DNA from: Edaphochlamys debaryana
Lineage: Eukaryota > Chlorophyta > Chlorophyceae > Chlamydomonadales
Reading direction: 5' to 3'
Assembly (NCBI GenBank): GCA_016858145.1
Contig: JAEHOE010000084.1
Location: 186,001-250,000, forward strand
DNA length: 64,000 nucleotides
Shown here: piece after piece, positions 1 to 12,844 of the stretch
How positions within the stretch are numbered: the stretch's first letter is position 1
How the letters are laid out: each line of letters begins with the position of its first letter
Made by a program: the position numbers and the translations under genes
The notes under the pieces: model-generated
Databases searched by the model: none
Told to the model about the DNA's origin: nothing
The model's input: the letters and a program-made list of their open reading frames with translations, nothing else

Positions 1-3000
1 TCTCAAGCTCACTTCACTCCGCATCTCTCCGCGTCTGTAGGCTGGAAAGGCAAGGCCTGTGATGAGAGGGAGCTGCGTTACTGCTCACACCGGCATAAGA
101 CCCGAGAGGAGCCCCTGGACCTAGTCATCGTAAGCCAGCTATCCAGATCCAGGATCCCCGATCCCCGATCCAGCCACGGCCTGGCCCCCAGCATCTTGCA
201 AGCCTAAGATCGCATAGCCTGCGTACCGAGAGACCGTGTGCCAGGTGCTCCTACAGATTCCGCTTTCTTGTAGCCTCCATGAGCACAGCGCTCGGGGAGG
301 ATAGCCAAAGCCATTGCTCCTCCTCACGTGCCCCCACCCCGTGCCCCGCAAGTCTCATGTCGACGCTGACGGCTGGGATCTGGATCCCGCCGAGGACGGC
401 TGGTCAGCCTCACGCTGCTCCGGCGTATGCGACCTGGAGAGATCGGTGGGTCCTCCACCCCGGCTCGTACGGAGACGTGTCCTGTCCCGGCTCCTCAGCT
501 CCTCGATCCATCCAGTAGAATCTTCCCCGCTCCCTCCTCCTGAATGATGCCCCCTCAGTCCTGCTGGTGCCCGCCCAACACCACCTACGGCCGCGTGCCT
601 CCGCCCCCCGACGCGGCCCCGTGGGTGCGGTTCTCACAGAAGGGCCGGGTCCTGCCCGGGCCCTGCAAGGCCAGAAAGGTGCGCCGCTGCGCAGCAGCCT
701 CGGCCTGATCCGGGCGCAAGCGAGCATAGCAGTATCGCAACGACGAAGCGCAGACACGAAAGCCGTACGTCTGTGAAAGCCGTGCGCCTGCGCCGGTCAG
801 GGATCCCTCTGTCCGTGGCCCCTGGCCCCCGCTCCCCTCGCTCCCAGGTGTTTAACAAGACGGGCCACATGGTGGAGAACGACTGGGGCAACAAGCGCCT
901 CACGCAGGCCGACATCTATGGACCCCAGGTGCGTAATGCGACCAGTTTTGGGGCTAACGGGGATGAGGTGGTCCGCGGTCTACATAGCCGAGACAAGGGA
1001 GTGTAAGAGCGAAGATTGGAGAGGGTCTGGAGACACAAGGCCGAGTGGCGGGAACTGGCAGGAGAACTGATGCGGGACGGCCTGAGCCGCGGCGAGGCAA
1101 GTTGACACGTGAGCTCCACGCCTAGCCGTGTTGGACGAGGCGGCAACCCCTGTTGGTTGAAGACGGTCCGGCCAAGGCTCGCCCTCCACGCTGTGCCCCC
1201 CACGGCCCCAGGGGTGGTGCAACGCTGCCAGCGTAGCGGACGTGCCCCCGCACGTCAGGTGAGCGACACGCTCTCTGGTGTGCAAGTCACTTGTATCAAC
1301 GGTCCTGCATCTGCGCGCTTGCAGTTTCGTCGGCATGCCGAGCAAGCTAGGGGCTGGCCACTGCTCAACCCTTCAGGTCTCGTGATTTTCCACTCCCGGT
1401 CTTCCCACGTGGCGTGTACCCCCACTTACAGCAAGGCGTGTGCCGGGACGTACGGCTGCCAGGAGGAGGGCATCCACGGCCTGATGTGCAACATTACGAG
1501 CGAGGAGACGTGCCTCAACCAGTGCACGGGGCACGGCGAGTGCGATGACGGCTACTGCAGGTGGGTTCGGGGAGTTTCGAAGGCGGATGAGCTGCTGGGG
1601 CCTGACCAGTCGGCAAACACCAGGGCTTCTCGGCTTCACAAAGCCAAAGCCACCAGAGAATGAGCAGTAAACCCCATGGACCTGTTTCCTCACATGCAGG
1701 TGCCATAAGGGCTGGTACGGGGAGGACTGTGCCCGGAAGAAGGCAGGAGAGGACATGGAGCCAGGTGCGAGATGATGCAACCGCTAGCGCTTTCCGCTGG
1801 TTTGCTGTCTCTGCTAAACTCCATCTGTCTCCTGCCCCAGGCCACGGCCCGGCGCGCCCCTGGCTGCGGGACGTGCTCCAACCGGTGCCCGCAGCCGCCA
1901 CGGAGCCCCCGAGCGGGGGGGGAGCGGGGGCGGGGCCCCCGGGCCGCCTGCGCCCCCTGATCTACGTGTACGACACGCCCCCCGAGTTCACCACACGCAT
2001 GCACCAGTACAAGCTGCACAAGTAAGGCCACGCAAGCCGTCTGAGTCGGATGCCCGGACTTGGCTTGCCAATGCCATGGCTCGCCTGGCGTTAACGTCTG
2101 TGACCCCTTTGGCTGTCCCACTTCCCCTACCCGCATGATCCGTCTGGGGCCTGTCTTCGCGTAGCGGGTACTGTGGTGAGTGTAGCAGCATGTGCGTCAT
2201 GCAGCGGGACAGCGACCCGGGCCGGTGCTCAGTCCGTTGCATGCTGCCGGGGATCCTGCGCCGAAACCACCCCGACCGAGTGGCTTCGAGGACGCAGGGG
2301 TCCAGTGCTTCGCAGGCGCAAGTCCGTTTGCCCTTTTGCCCTAACGTGCAGGCTACCGCGAGTTTGATGAGGACAACAACACGCGCATCTTCGGTGCGAG
2401 CTACAGCGTGGAGATGTATCTTCACGAGACGCTGCTGCTGAGCCCGCACAGGTGCACGGGTGCTTGGGGTTGGAATGGAGGGAGGTATTAAGGCCTTCGG
2501 CGCGACGCCGGGCCCTGCTGGGTGTGTGATATGGGCCCTGCGTTATGGATGGAACACGGGCCTCCAATTGGTGAACGAAGATGAAAAGCCCGCCCGCCCG
2601 CCTGCCCTTGTTTTGCAACGTGCCTGCCCACCTCGCCCTCCAACCACCCGGTGCCCCCGCCGCAGGACCTTTAACCCCGAGGAAGCCGACTTCTTCTATG
2701 TCCCCGTCTACTACACATGCTGGATGTGGCCCGTGAATGGGAGAGCAGACATGCCGTACTGGGGAGCGCCGTACTGTGAGCACGGGGCCCGCTGGGTGTC
2801 ACGGGATTCAGTTTCCTCCTCTTTGCTCATTGCCCTCTTGGTCTTGCTTACTTCCCTACGGCAGCTAGGCACCGTTACTCCAACGCCGCACACATGTGGC
2901 TCGCCGCCAAGCGCTGGATTCAGTCGCACTTCCCCTTCTGGGACCGCCGGGGCGGCCGCGACCACATCTGGCTCACCAACCACGACGAGGGCGCCTGCTA

Positions 3001-5940
3001 CATGCCCACGGGTAGGGGAGGTCTGACCCCGTGATGTGTGAATGGAATCCTGCTTTGGAGCTAAACCAGATCCTGGGCTGCAACGCGTGCTCCGCATAGG
3101 CTTACGCTTGCCCTCAACCCTCCTGCCCCAACGCTTGCCCCCAGAGATCTACAACACATCGATCATGCTCACACACTGGTGCGCGCAGGGGGCTGACGAG
3201 GGTTACGAACGCCCGGCCCCTGGAGTAATGAACCCGCGTGAACTTGAACCTCCGGGACCGCACGGAACCCCGCCCCGACCGCATGCACCGTTTGCCTCCT
3301 CCCGCCTCCCAGGGGCCGCATGGACCTACATCACATCTCCAACACGGCTTACACTGCAGGTGCGGGACCCACCCGCACATTGCCTTGCCTGTGGGCTCTG
3401 CGGGATTTGCGCGGGAGTGTGGAACACGCGTTGTAGTCTGGAGGACGGTACTGCCTGCTCCTGACTCTTCGCCCCATTCCTACCTCCTTCCCCGGTGCTC
3501 ACTTGCCGTCCCAGTCGCTCCACCCCTGCCTTCGGCCCCTCCACAGACAACTACTCGGTTGGCCTTGAGTGGCCCGGCATCCTGGACGGCCAGGACGTCA
3601 AGACGCTGTACGAGGGCCACCCCTGCTACGACCCACGCAAGGTGGGGTGCCCGGGCAGGCGCTGAGCCTGGACGGCCACAGAGCCCGCGTCTGTTTCCTT
3701 AAGCTCCCGGCCTGCAGCTGACTCTGCCCACTGCTTCTGCGCGTTCCTCGCCTTGTGGCCCACGCGTCTCGCAGGATCTGGTGATACCAGGTGACGAGGC
3801 TTGGGTCCAGCGGGCAGTGAGCGCCCCTGCTTGCCGCTTCGCATGCCACCCTGCATGAACGCATGCAGCTGCACAACACCTGGAGGCCGCTCACCTGACG
3901 ACCGTGGCGGCGTGCAGGCTTCAAGACGCCCGAGCACTACGTGCGCTCGCCCCTCGCTGGCGCGGCGCCCTATGAGCGCGACATCCTGTGGGTACCGTAG
4001 CCCAGGGTAACCCTGCCTGTGGGTACCCCTCGTGCCTGTGTGCTGCGATCCTAGTCTTTTACGCCCCTGCGGCGTGCCTCGTGGCACTTCCAAGGGCTGA
4101 CGTGGCGAGTGTGCCTCGGCCTGAATCCTGACCGTCGAAGCCTGCCATCAAGCTCTTGCATGCGAATTGGATAGGTAAGGTACCTTGACTTGTTCCTCAC
4201 CTCCCTCCGCCCCGGCCCTACTCCTCCCGTCCAGGCTCTACTTCCGGGGGGATGTGGGAAAGAACCGCCAGCGTCAGGTGTACAGCCGAGGCATCCGTCA
4301 GAGGCTGTACAAGTGGGTCAGGATCTCCTCGCTGTTGTTCGGGCTGGCCGGATGGCAGCGCTCAGCGCCCTGACCAGGGCCCTTGAGGCACGGGGCTCGT
4401 TGGACACCTAGACTGCCCTGCATGAGGCTCTGTGGCCCTCTCACGACCCCCCGCGCTTCTGCGGGTCCCCCGCGCCGTCGTCCTCCCTCAGCCTCACGAT
4501 AGCGCACCGATGGTACGACAAGCACCGGATCTTCATCGGCACGCCCCGGGAGCTCGTGGGGGACTACAGCTTGCACTTGGCGCGCTCGCTGTTTTGCGCT
4601 GTGGTGCCAGGTGAGCAGGAGCACTTGCCGTTAGCTGCCAGGGTGTGTTGAGCGGCCTCCCGCTGCCGATTCATGCTTGACTGTATGCTCATGGTGTCTG
4701 GGTTGCTCTCAGTAGGTGATGTTGCCAGTGCATCCCGTCCCCTGTCCCGTGGCCCCCAGGCGACGGCTACGCGATGCGGTTTGAGGATGCGGTGCTGCAC
4801 GGCTGCCTGCCCCTCATCATAATGGATCGCACACATGCACTGTTCGAATCCATCCTCGACATTGATTCATTCTCGATCCGGATCAAGGAGGCGGCGGTGG
4901 ACGAGCACCTGCCCAGCCTGCTCAAGTCCATCTCGCCAGAGCAGGTGCGGGGGCGCGAAAGGTCATGGCCTGGCGGCGTGTGGCCTCTCATCCCCTGATG
5001 CCTGCCCCTCATACCCACCCCCCTGTTGCCGTCCCTCCCAGATCGAGCGCATGCAGCGGAAACTGGCGCTCGTGTGGCACAGGTGGGCCTTCGCATCTGC
5101 CTCTCATCGCATCTGCCATCCCCACGAGGTCCCGTGCCGCCCCAGGCCACTCACGCTTTGCCCCGCCTTCTTTGCTCCACCCGCGTAGGTTCGCCTACGC
5201 GCAGGGCCCGCTAGTTCGCGCATACCACAGCTTCTTTGTGGGCGAGAACCGCATGCGCTTGGAGGAAGGCGCGTCGTCGGAGTCCACTGCTAAACACGCT
5301 GGAGGGGATGGCACGGGCGGCCTAGAGCAGCCGGTGGGGCGGGGCGGGTGGCGGGGCATCGGGGGCCGTGGGGTGACGTGCTAGCGCTGGGGCCGAGCTC
5401 TAGATGTGCCGTGCCGTAGCCCTGGTCCGTTGTCTCAGGCATAACGGTACCATGCCGCTTTGGGGGACCGGCGCCGTCCTTTAGCTCCCCTTGTCGACAC
5501 CCTTCGGTTCCACGATGGCGTCACCGAAGTTAACGCCGCGGATGCAACTTCGCAACCCCGAACCCCTGCAGGCTGGAGGGACCGACGGCCGCTCTGAGCC
5601 GGAGGGCGGAGAAGTCGAGGCGTGCAGAGGAGGTGGCGACGACACGGGTAGCGGCTCTAAACGTGGAGTAGTGCGACCCGGGCGGGACCTTCTGACGGCT
5701 GGGTTTACCAGCGATGTAGGACACCGGAACTTCACGCGGACGCCGCACCGGGCGCCTCCAGGCCACCCCTATCAGCCCATGTCGGAGCTGCCGGTGCGCG
5801 TGGATGCGTTCATGACGATACTGCAGTGGCTGTACGGGCGAATACCGGACACGCGGGGACCGTCGGAAGGTGGAGGGGCGCAGGGGGGCGCGGGCGGGGT
5901 TGCAGAGCAAGGGATCCATGTCTCTGTGGTCGGCCCGTGA
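1..5940 (+). CDS. EGF-exostosin (GT47-like) glycosyltransferase 1, 5' end outside window
   Basis: Exostosin-family glycosyltransferase, probably in the secretory pathway; donor and acceptor sugars are unknown. The window opens in an intron, so the signal peptide and first EGF half are missing. Exons I read: 41-129, 353-445, 559-678, 848-928, 1212-1258, 1432-1560, 1700-1764, 1841-2021, 2165-2175 (11-nt microexon), 2352-2451, 2666-2775, 2865-3011, 3145-3178, 3313-3359, 3547-3641, 3775-3790, 3918-3987, 4235-4312, 4492-4610, 4760-4944, 5042-5082, 5189-5333, 5572-5940. An EGF-like module with ETCLNQCTGHGECDDGYC is followed by GWYGEDC. The GT47 domain starts at LIYVYDTPPEF and includes EEADFFYVP, DHIWLTNHDEGACYMP and the C-terminal block FCAVVPGDGYAMRFED then HGCLPLIIMD. 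The paralogs have DMP where this gene has DTP. The gene-specific tail ends at TGA 5938-5940; the last acceptor (5571) is the least certain. The 16-nt exon 3775-3790 splits DLVIPG, which is unsplit in the paralogs. Confidence 0.88.
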
Positions 5941-6344
5941 GCTTGGGCGGCACGAGCCAACCGTTACGGACAGGAGCAGGCTGTGGGAAGTATGCACGAC
6001 TTTGGTGGGCCCCGGGCTGGCACGTGGAAGGAAGCGTGCATGATGTATCTGTGGAACCGTGCGACAGGCACGAGCTTTCCCCCGGCGAGCCCCCTGACAC
6101 GCACTGCTCTCCCGCATGGCCCGTTCGCTACGCATACTCTGCCAGGGGAGCCTAAAGCTGCCAGGGAGATCTGAAGCACTGTTCTCACAGCAGTCCGCGC
6201 TTATGGCGCGCCACACTGTACTTGCTCGTCCACCCAGACGCGCGAGCTGCGACCGCCCCATGATCCGCCTCTCATGACAGAGCGTGATAAGCCACCATGC
6301 CAACTTTGCAGCTACGACAGTGCGCGCAGTAGCAGCCCAACAAG
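5941..6344. other. Intergenic spacer between EGF-exostosin genes 1 and 2
   Basis: About 400 bases between the stop of gene 1 and the ATG of gene 2. It should hold the 3' UTR of gene 1 and the promoter and 5' UTR of gene 2. I see no clear TATA box, polyadenylation motif or repeat. The spacer is unusually tight for two same-strand nuclear genes. Confidence 0.6.
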
Positions 6345-9300
6345 ATGCTGCTGCTTGCACAACACCCCGCTTGGGGGCCGCTGCCCCTACTCAGCCTTCT
6401 GCTTATCACTGTAGGTGATCAAAATAGCGCAGCGAACTCGACGGCTTGCGCGCAGCGTATCTACGCGTTCCAACCCCGCGATGACCAGGTCGCACTTTCT
6501 TTGCAGGCTGGCGGGGCTGGGGGCAGCTCAAAGCAGCTGCTTTCATCCAGCTCGCAACCAGGGCCTGGAAAACTGGCAGCTGTCTCACCAAGCGACACCA
6601 TGGCCATGCTCGGTGAGTTCGCAGGCAGGCTGCACGAGCTGCGGGCTGGACTCTGTGCACGGGGTGTGCAGAGGGGGCGCGGTAAAGGAAGGGGGGGAGG
6701 GGGTTACGAGGGGGACACGAGTGGGAGGTCCCACTGCTACCTGATACTCGGCTGTCCCTCCTCTTCCCAGCTGGCTTTGACGGAGGCTTCCACGAAACGC
6801 CGCGCTCAGGTAAGTGAGCCTGGGGTATGAGGAGTTACTGTGCCCCAACTCGGAGGCCTGCTAATCTGACACGTCTGCCGCAGCAATCGCGCGCTACGCG
6901 ACCGGCGACAGGCCAGAGGGCGCAGCGCCGCCCTGCGACCGCAGCGGGGGCAAGTGCGCCCTGTGCGCTCTGACCCGGGGGAGCTGGTGCGAGGAGTTCT
7001 TCAGGTGAGAGCTGAGGAAGAGGGGGGACCGGCGGGGTGAGGGTGAGGACCTGACGCCCCCGCCCCCCCGCTGGCAGGCAGGAGCGGGTCCCCTGGAAGC
7101 CCGCTCCCCGCGGCTCCAAGGACTGCCCCTCCACCAAGTGGGGTCCCTGCAACGGCGTGGGCAACTGCCACTACGACATCGGGGTGTGCCAGTGCCCGGC
7201 AGGTGGGGCTTTTACGGCACGGCGGGAGAGCAGGGGGTCTAACGCACTGGGCGCAACCGGCCCCGCGGTCCTCCGGCTCACCGTCACTCAACCCCTGGCT
7301 GCTAACCCCAGGCTGGCAAGGACCCGCATGCGACCAGCCCTTCAAGCGGCCGTGCTGCCACCGACACAAAAGGCCCGATGAGCCTCTCGACCTCGTGATA
7401 GTGCGTGTTCCGTTGGGTGCAGCTGACGGCGGTGCTGATGTCGTTTGAGAAACACCACCTCATGCCCACCTTCTTCTCCTTGCAGTCCTCCATAGGCCCT
7501 GACGGCATGGATCTGGACCTCGCGAGCTCGGGCTGGTCAGCCTCGCGCTGCTCAGGTGGGTGTCACCTGCAGGCGGCGGCTCTGGCTCTCTCTCTATATA
7601 TACCGGGGGTCCCATGTGCGGAAGGCTGTATGGGACCCGCAGCCAGCCAGACTGTGGGCGGGGCGACGCTAGCTGGCCCAAAGACCTCACGCATAGACAC
7701 TTGGAACGTGGCCTCCCCTTGACAAAGACGCCCACGCGTGCAACCCCAGGGTTCTGCGATGACGAGCGCGCGGGGTGTTGGTGCCCGCCCTTCACCAAGT
7801 ACGGCCGCAAGCCGCCACCGCCCGACTCGCCGCCCTGGGTGCGCTTTTCGGAGCGTGGGCGAGGGCTCCCATCGAACTGCAAAGCCAAGAAGGTGAGCCC
7901 GGAGGACCTCTATGCTGGATCGGTACCCGACCTCAACCCACATGGGCACGCATGCCTGACCGGCCCAATTGAAAGGCCAGAATGGTGCGTCCATCCACCT
8001 GGAGGAACACGCCAAACACGCACCCTATTGGGGCTCTCACCCTTTGGCCACTGTTTGTGGCGCATCTCTAGGGCGCGCGCATCAAGCTTTGCGCTCGCCA
8101 CCGGTGTCGAGATCGGGTTTCCGGTACAGCCTGCCCTGAGACTAGCTTGAAGCCCTGGCTCCCGAGTCCCGACCCACATGGGCATGGCCAGCCCTTCACA
8201 ACTCCACCCGTTAGCCCGGAACCTTCTGCCCTGCGTTCATCTCCGCTGTTGCGCCTCTGGCCCTGGCGCCGTACACATGAACATGCAGGTGATGAACAAG
8301 GAGGGTAAACTGGTGGACAACGATTGGGGCAACGCGCCTTTGTCCATAGACGACATCACGGGGCCAAAGGTGCGTGCGTGCGCGTGGCGGCAAGGCGTGG
8401 CGGTGCTGGCATGCATGCGCGGGGCGTCTCGGGACCTGTGCGGGACCCGGTTGGACGCCGAAGGGGTCTCCAGGGGGTCCGAAGCGTAGCATGTGCGGCG
8501 CCCTGGATGCGCCAACCTGCATCCACGAGGCAGCACGTCCCGCAGATTTCCGCATGCGGGAGCGTGGGCCTGAGCCCGATTGCCTCGCTGTGATTGTTGC
8601 TGCGCGGCCCCCTTTACAAAGCCGTGTCGTTGTGCCCCTGCCCCTGCCCCTGGCCTGGCCCACCCACCCACCCACCAGGGCTGGTGCAACGCTGACACGA
8701 CGTCGGGCATGACTTCGGATGCCATGTGAGCACATGCTGCTCTGCTTGTATGCTTTCAGGGATTGTAGGACACGCACGTACCGTATGCGCTCCACACGGA
8801 TTGCCGTACGTGGCCTCATCAGTGCAGCCGTACGCTTGTGTGTCATTGGCATTCCACCGCCAGCGGCCCGATGAGGGCGCACACATGTGTGTGATATGCC
8901 GCTCCCCATCTCGACTCCATCCTCCCTCAGGTGGCGGTGTTCGGGGGACTGTGGCGAGGAGGGGCTGCACGGCACCTACTGTCAGGTAGTGAGCGAGGAG
9001 TCCTGCCTCAACCAGTGCTCTGGGCACGGCGTGTGCGACAACGGCTACTGCAGGTGGGCTCGTTGGGGCTGGGCCAGGGTCTGGGCCAGGGTCTGGGCCA
9101 GGGTCTGGGCCAGGGTCTGGGCCAGGGTCTGGGCCAGGGTCTGGGCCAGGGTCCGGTCAGCCCCCAAGAGAAATCTAGGGGTGAAGAGGTTGGTTGCGCG
9201 AAATGTTGTTGTACAGACTCTGGGCCTACCTCGGTCCAGGTGGGGCCTACCTGGGCCCATGGGGGGCCTGCTGATGGGGTCGCACGAGGGCTCCTGGACC

Positions 9301-12300
9301 TGGCTGCGCTGAGTGCCCTCCTGGGTCGGATGGAGGTGGGACGGGGCATGCTCTCCTCAGCCTTTCCGTCGCTGTTGCGAACTCTTCTGTCGCTAAACAC
9401 AGGTGTGACAAGGGCTGGTACGGGGAGGACTGCGCCCGCAAGAAGGCGGGCGAGGAGATGGAGCCGGGTGCGTGAGGCCGCATGGAGTGCCCCCTTGCCG
9501 CCGTTAGTGGCCCAAATACATGCCTGCTGCAAGACGGAACTAAAGCCGCGCGCCTCTTCGCTTCGCAGGGATCGACGTCAGCTCCCGGCCCTGGCTTAAG
9601 GACCTGCTGCTGCCGGTCCCTGCCGCGGCCGTGGAGCCCCCGCCCGCTGCTGCCGCGGCACCCGAGGGCGGCAGCGGCCGCCTGCGCCCCCTGATCTACG
9701 TGTACGACATGCCTCCCGAGTTCACCACACGCATGCACCAGTACAAGCTCCTCCAGTAAGGCTGTGAGGGATCTGTGGGAGCCAGGTGTCAAGAGCTCAC
9801 AGCTCTATCTCCCACGGCATGTCCATAAGGCACGCATGCTGACCAAGCCACGTCTATAAGGCATGCTGACATGTCTCGCCTGGCGCCCTTCCAGGGGGAT
9901 CTGTGCCTACCGGCAGTTCACCGAGGACAATGGCACAAAGCTTGTTTCGGGGCCCTACTCGATTGAGCAGTACCTCCACGAGTCTCTGATGCTCAGCAAG
10001 CATCGGTGAGCACGAGCCGGGATTCAGTCGTACAGTGGCGCCCCGGCGGCACGCGGCCCACAGAACTTCACACGTGTCCCTTTGCTGCAGGACCTTTGAC
10101 CCCGAGGAGGCCGACTTTTTCTATGTCCCCACGTACTTCTCGTGCTTCACGTGGCCTATTGCTGGAAAGGCCGACGTGCCCTTCTGGGGTGCCCCCACCT
10201 GTGAGTGCCAGGACGGTTGCGAAAAGGGGCTAGATTGTGGGGCACACGCAAGGCTTGACACTGGGCAGCTCCCTTGCCTTCGTAGCCTGGCACCGATACT
10301 CCAATGGTGCCAACATGTGGCTCGCGGCCAAGCGCTGGGTCCAGTCACACTTCCCCTTCTGGGACCGCCGGGGCGGCCGCGACCACATCTGGCTCACCAA
10401 CCACGACGAGGGCGCCTGCTACATGCCCACGGGTGGGCGATGACGGGGGGTTTGTCATGTGTCCTTGCACCTCCTCACGCCCCTACCGTGCTCCGCCTCT
10501 TTACCCCAGAGATCTACAACACATCGATCATGCTCACACACTGGTGCGCTGGGAACTGGGAAAACGACTCCCCGGTGCAGGCTGAGGGCGGTCAAGAGCG
10601 TACCGTAGCGGGCACCGGGGACACACGTGGCACCCCGTGTTCCTTACCGCGGTTGCCCTCTCCTCTTCTCCCTTCCCTGCTGCAGGGGCCGCATGGATCT
10701 AGACCACAGGTCCAACACCGCCTACGGACCCGACAACTACACCCAGGGCATCGTGTGGCCGGGCGTCCTGGATGGGAAGAACGTGCGGACCCTGTTCGAT
10801 GGCCACCCCTGCTACGACCCACGCAAGGTGGGCCGTTCCGGGGCGCTGGAGGGCTGTTCCGGGATACGGTTACATATCGGGTTGCGCAGTCCTGAATCTT
10901 TCGGGAGTTGACACCCTCCCTGCTGGGTACGGTAGTTGAAACGTGACCCCGACGCTGACGTGCCGCCGCACAGGATCTGGTGATTCCTGGCTTCAAGCAC
11001 CCGGCGCACTTCACGTTTTCGCCGCTGCTCGGAGCGGCACCCTACGAGCGGGTGCGTGGGGTGGGGCACGACCTGCTTGCTACCCGTGCTCTGGCGTGAT
11101 GACTTGCGCGAGCCAGGCCGCGTGGTCATTTGCCCTCCCAAACCTTCCGCCCTGCTGTACCTCCGCCCGCTCCCTCCCCCCAGGATATCCTCCTCTACCT
11201 CCGAGGTGCGTGGGTTGCAGCGCTCGTGATGCGTTGATGGCAGGAACAGCCAGATTGAGCAAAGCGCAGCTGCTTCACACGCGCCACACAACACCTGTCC
11301 TCCACGCCCTCGTCGTGACACTCCTCAGGCGACGTGGGCAAGGCCCGTCTTCCGAACTACAGCCGAGGCCTCCGCCAGAAGCTCTACACGTGGGTGCTGT
11401 CATGCTACCGTGACCGGCCCCGAAGGGAGCATACGTCTAAACTTGCGCTTGCTTTCATCTCCGACTTTTCCTGAGCCCCGCACCTGTGCTCGATTTGCAG
11501 GCTATCTGTTGTGAACCACTGGGCCGAGAAGCACCGAGTCTACATTGGCGACAACAACGAGATCCACGGCGAATACAGCACGCACCTGGCTCGGTCCGTG
11601 TTCTGCGCTGTGGTGCCAGGTGGGAGGCAGGATGGGAGTGGAAGGGTAAAGGAGGCACGCGAGGCGGGGCAGGTATAATGGTGGACCCTTATGCCCGCAA
11701 TTGACCCACACGTTCCGCGGCTTCTTAGCGGGCGGATTGCTGTGCCCCGCGGGACTCCCCTTGTTGCCTTGTCTCATATATTTCCCGTTGTGCACATGGC
11801 CCCTCCTCACACCCCCCAGGCGACGGCTACGCGATGCGGTTTGAGGATGCGGTGCTGCACGGCTGCCTGCCCCTCATCATAATGGATCGCACGCATGCGC
11901 TGTTCGAATCCATCCTCGACATTGATTCGTTCTCGATCCGGATCAAGGAGGCGGCGGTGGACGAGCATCTGCCCAATCTGCTCAAGTCCATCTCGCCAGA
12001 GCAGGTGAGGACAGACGTGCGCTGGCCGTACGCCACCTAGATGTGCTCTCTCATCTCCTGATACCTGCCCCCTTGACACCTGCCGTCCCTCCCAGATCGA
12101 GCGCATGCAGCGGAAACTGGCGCTCGTGTGGCACAGGTGGGGCCCTCAACAGCAGGGTGGCCACGAGGGGCACATGCTGCCGCCACCCTGTGGCTCCTAG
12201 GATGTGCTCGGCCGTGTGAGCCCGCAGGAGCTCTTCGTCTGAGGCCTGGGGGCGGGGTGGGGAGGAGGGGGGGGTGACGAGGACATCAGGGACGGAGGAA

Positions 12301-12844
12301 GAACGCAGCGGTAAGGGGCATGGCCGCATGGCCTCGGGCTCAGCCCTGCAGCTCGAGCCCGGGCCCGAGCGGGTGCATTCGCGCTTACGGTACTCACCCA
12401 TCTACTCGCGCCCACCACCTGCCGGTCCCTAGGTTCGCCTGGGCGCATGGACCCCTCATGGAAGGAGCCTTCAAGGCCGCTTTTGCGGAGAACGCACGGA
12501 GACGCAACGCAACGGCGTCCACGGCACAGCAGGTCAGGAGCCCTGGCTGCGGAACCGGCAGGGTCTGGGGTGTACGGCAGCTGATGGGCGCTGCCGTACG
12601 CTGCTAGCAGCTGGTGGGCTTGCTGGTACACGCGTCGGTGCACATGAGTTGCTACGCGCTGACGCGTCGTGCAACGGCTCTGCCCCTGCCCTGCTTGCAG
12701 GCCGAGACTGCCTTCCCGGACTCGCACCCGTACCAGCCCGTGACTCGCTTCCCGGTGCACGCGGACGCCTTCGCGACTCTGATGCAGTGGCTGCACGGCC
12801 GGATAGCGGACACCAGGGGGCCGGCCGAGGGAGGGGCGGGGTAG
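6345..12844 (+). CDS. EGF-exostosin (GT47-like) glycosyltransferase 2, complete, 26 exons, 851 aa
   Basis: Complete gene. Exon 1 (6345-6410) encodes a hydrophobic leader, MLLLAQHPAWGPLPLLSLLL, a signal peptide or signal anchor. Other exons: 6507-6612, 6771-6809, 6884-7004, 7078-7202, 7312-7400, 7486-7555, 7750-7892, 8289-8369, 8679-8725, 8931-9053, 9403-9467, 9569-9755, 9895-10005, 10091-10200, 10286-10432, 10510-10543, 10686-10827, 10974-11051, 11184-11205, 11329-11389, 11501-11619, 11820-12004, 12096-12136, 12433-12532, 12701-12844. All phases agree and no stop interrupts. Order: leader; Cys-rich segment with CALCALTRGSWCEEFF; EGF-like GPCNGVGNCHYDIGVCQC; second EGF ESCLNQCSGHGVCDNGYC; GT47 domain from LIYVYDMPPEF to the HGCLPLIIMD block. 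It differs from its paralogs in three introns: the 11-nt microexon is fused to the next exon, exon 10686-10827 is unsplit, and the intron before CWCPP lies further upstream. Role in extracellular-matrix glycosylation is inferred. Confidence 0.92.
9069..9152. repeat. 12-bp minisatellite, seven copies, in an intron of EGF-exostosin gene 2
   Basis: Seven head-to-tail copies of the 12-mer CTGGGCCAGGGT, all identical, just after the donor at 9054. The 12-bp period would keep a reading frame (GLGQ repeats) if the intron were retained, but the flanking splice sites and paralog comparison place it inside the intron. Confidence 0.95.

Noticed and set aside
5530..6360. Minus-strand 276-codon open frame
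   Set aside because: Antisense to the last exon of gene 1 and the spacer; no recognisable domain.
9045..9260. Repeat array considered as CRISPR-like or as a coding GLGQ/TLAQ repeat
   Set aside because: Direct 12-bp repeats without spacers, lying in an intron bounded by good splice sites in a eukaryotic gene.
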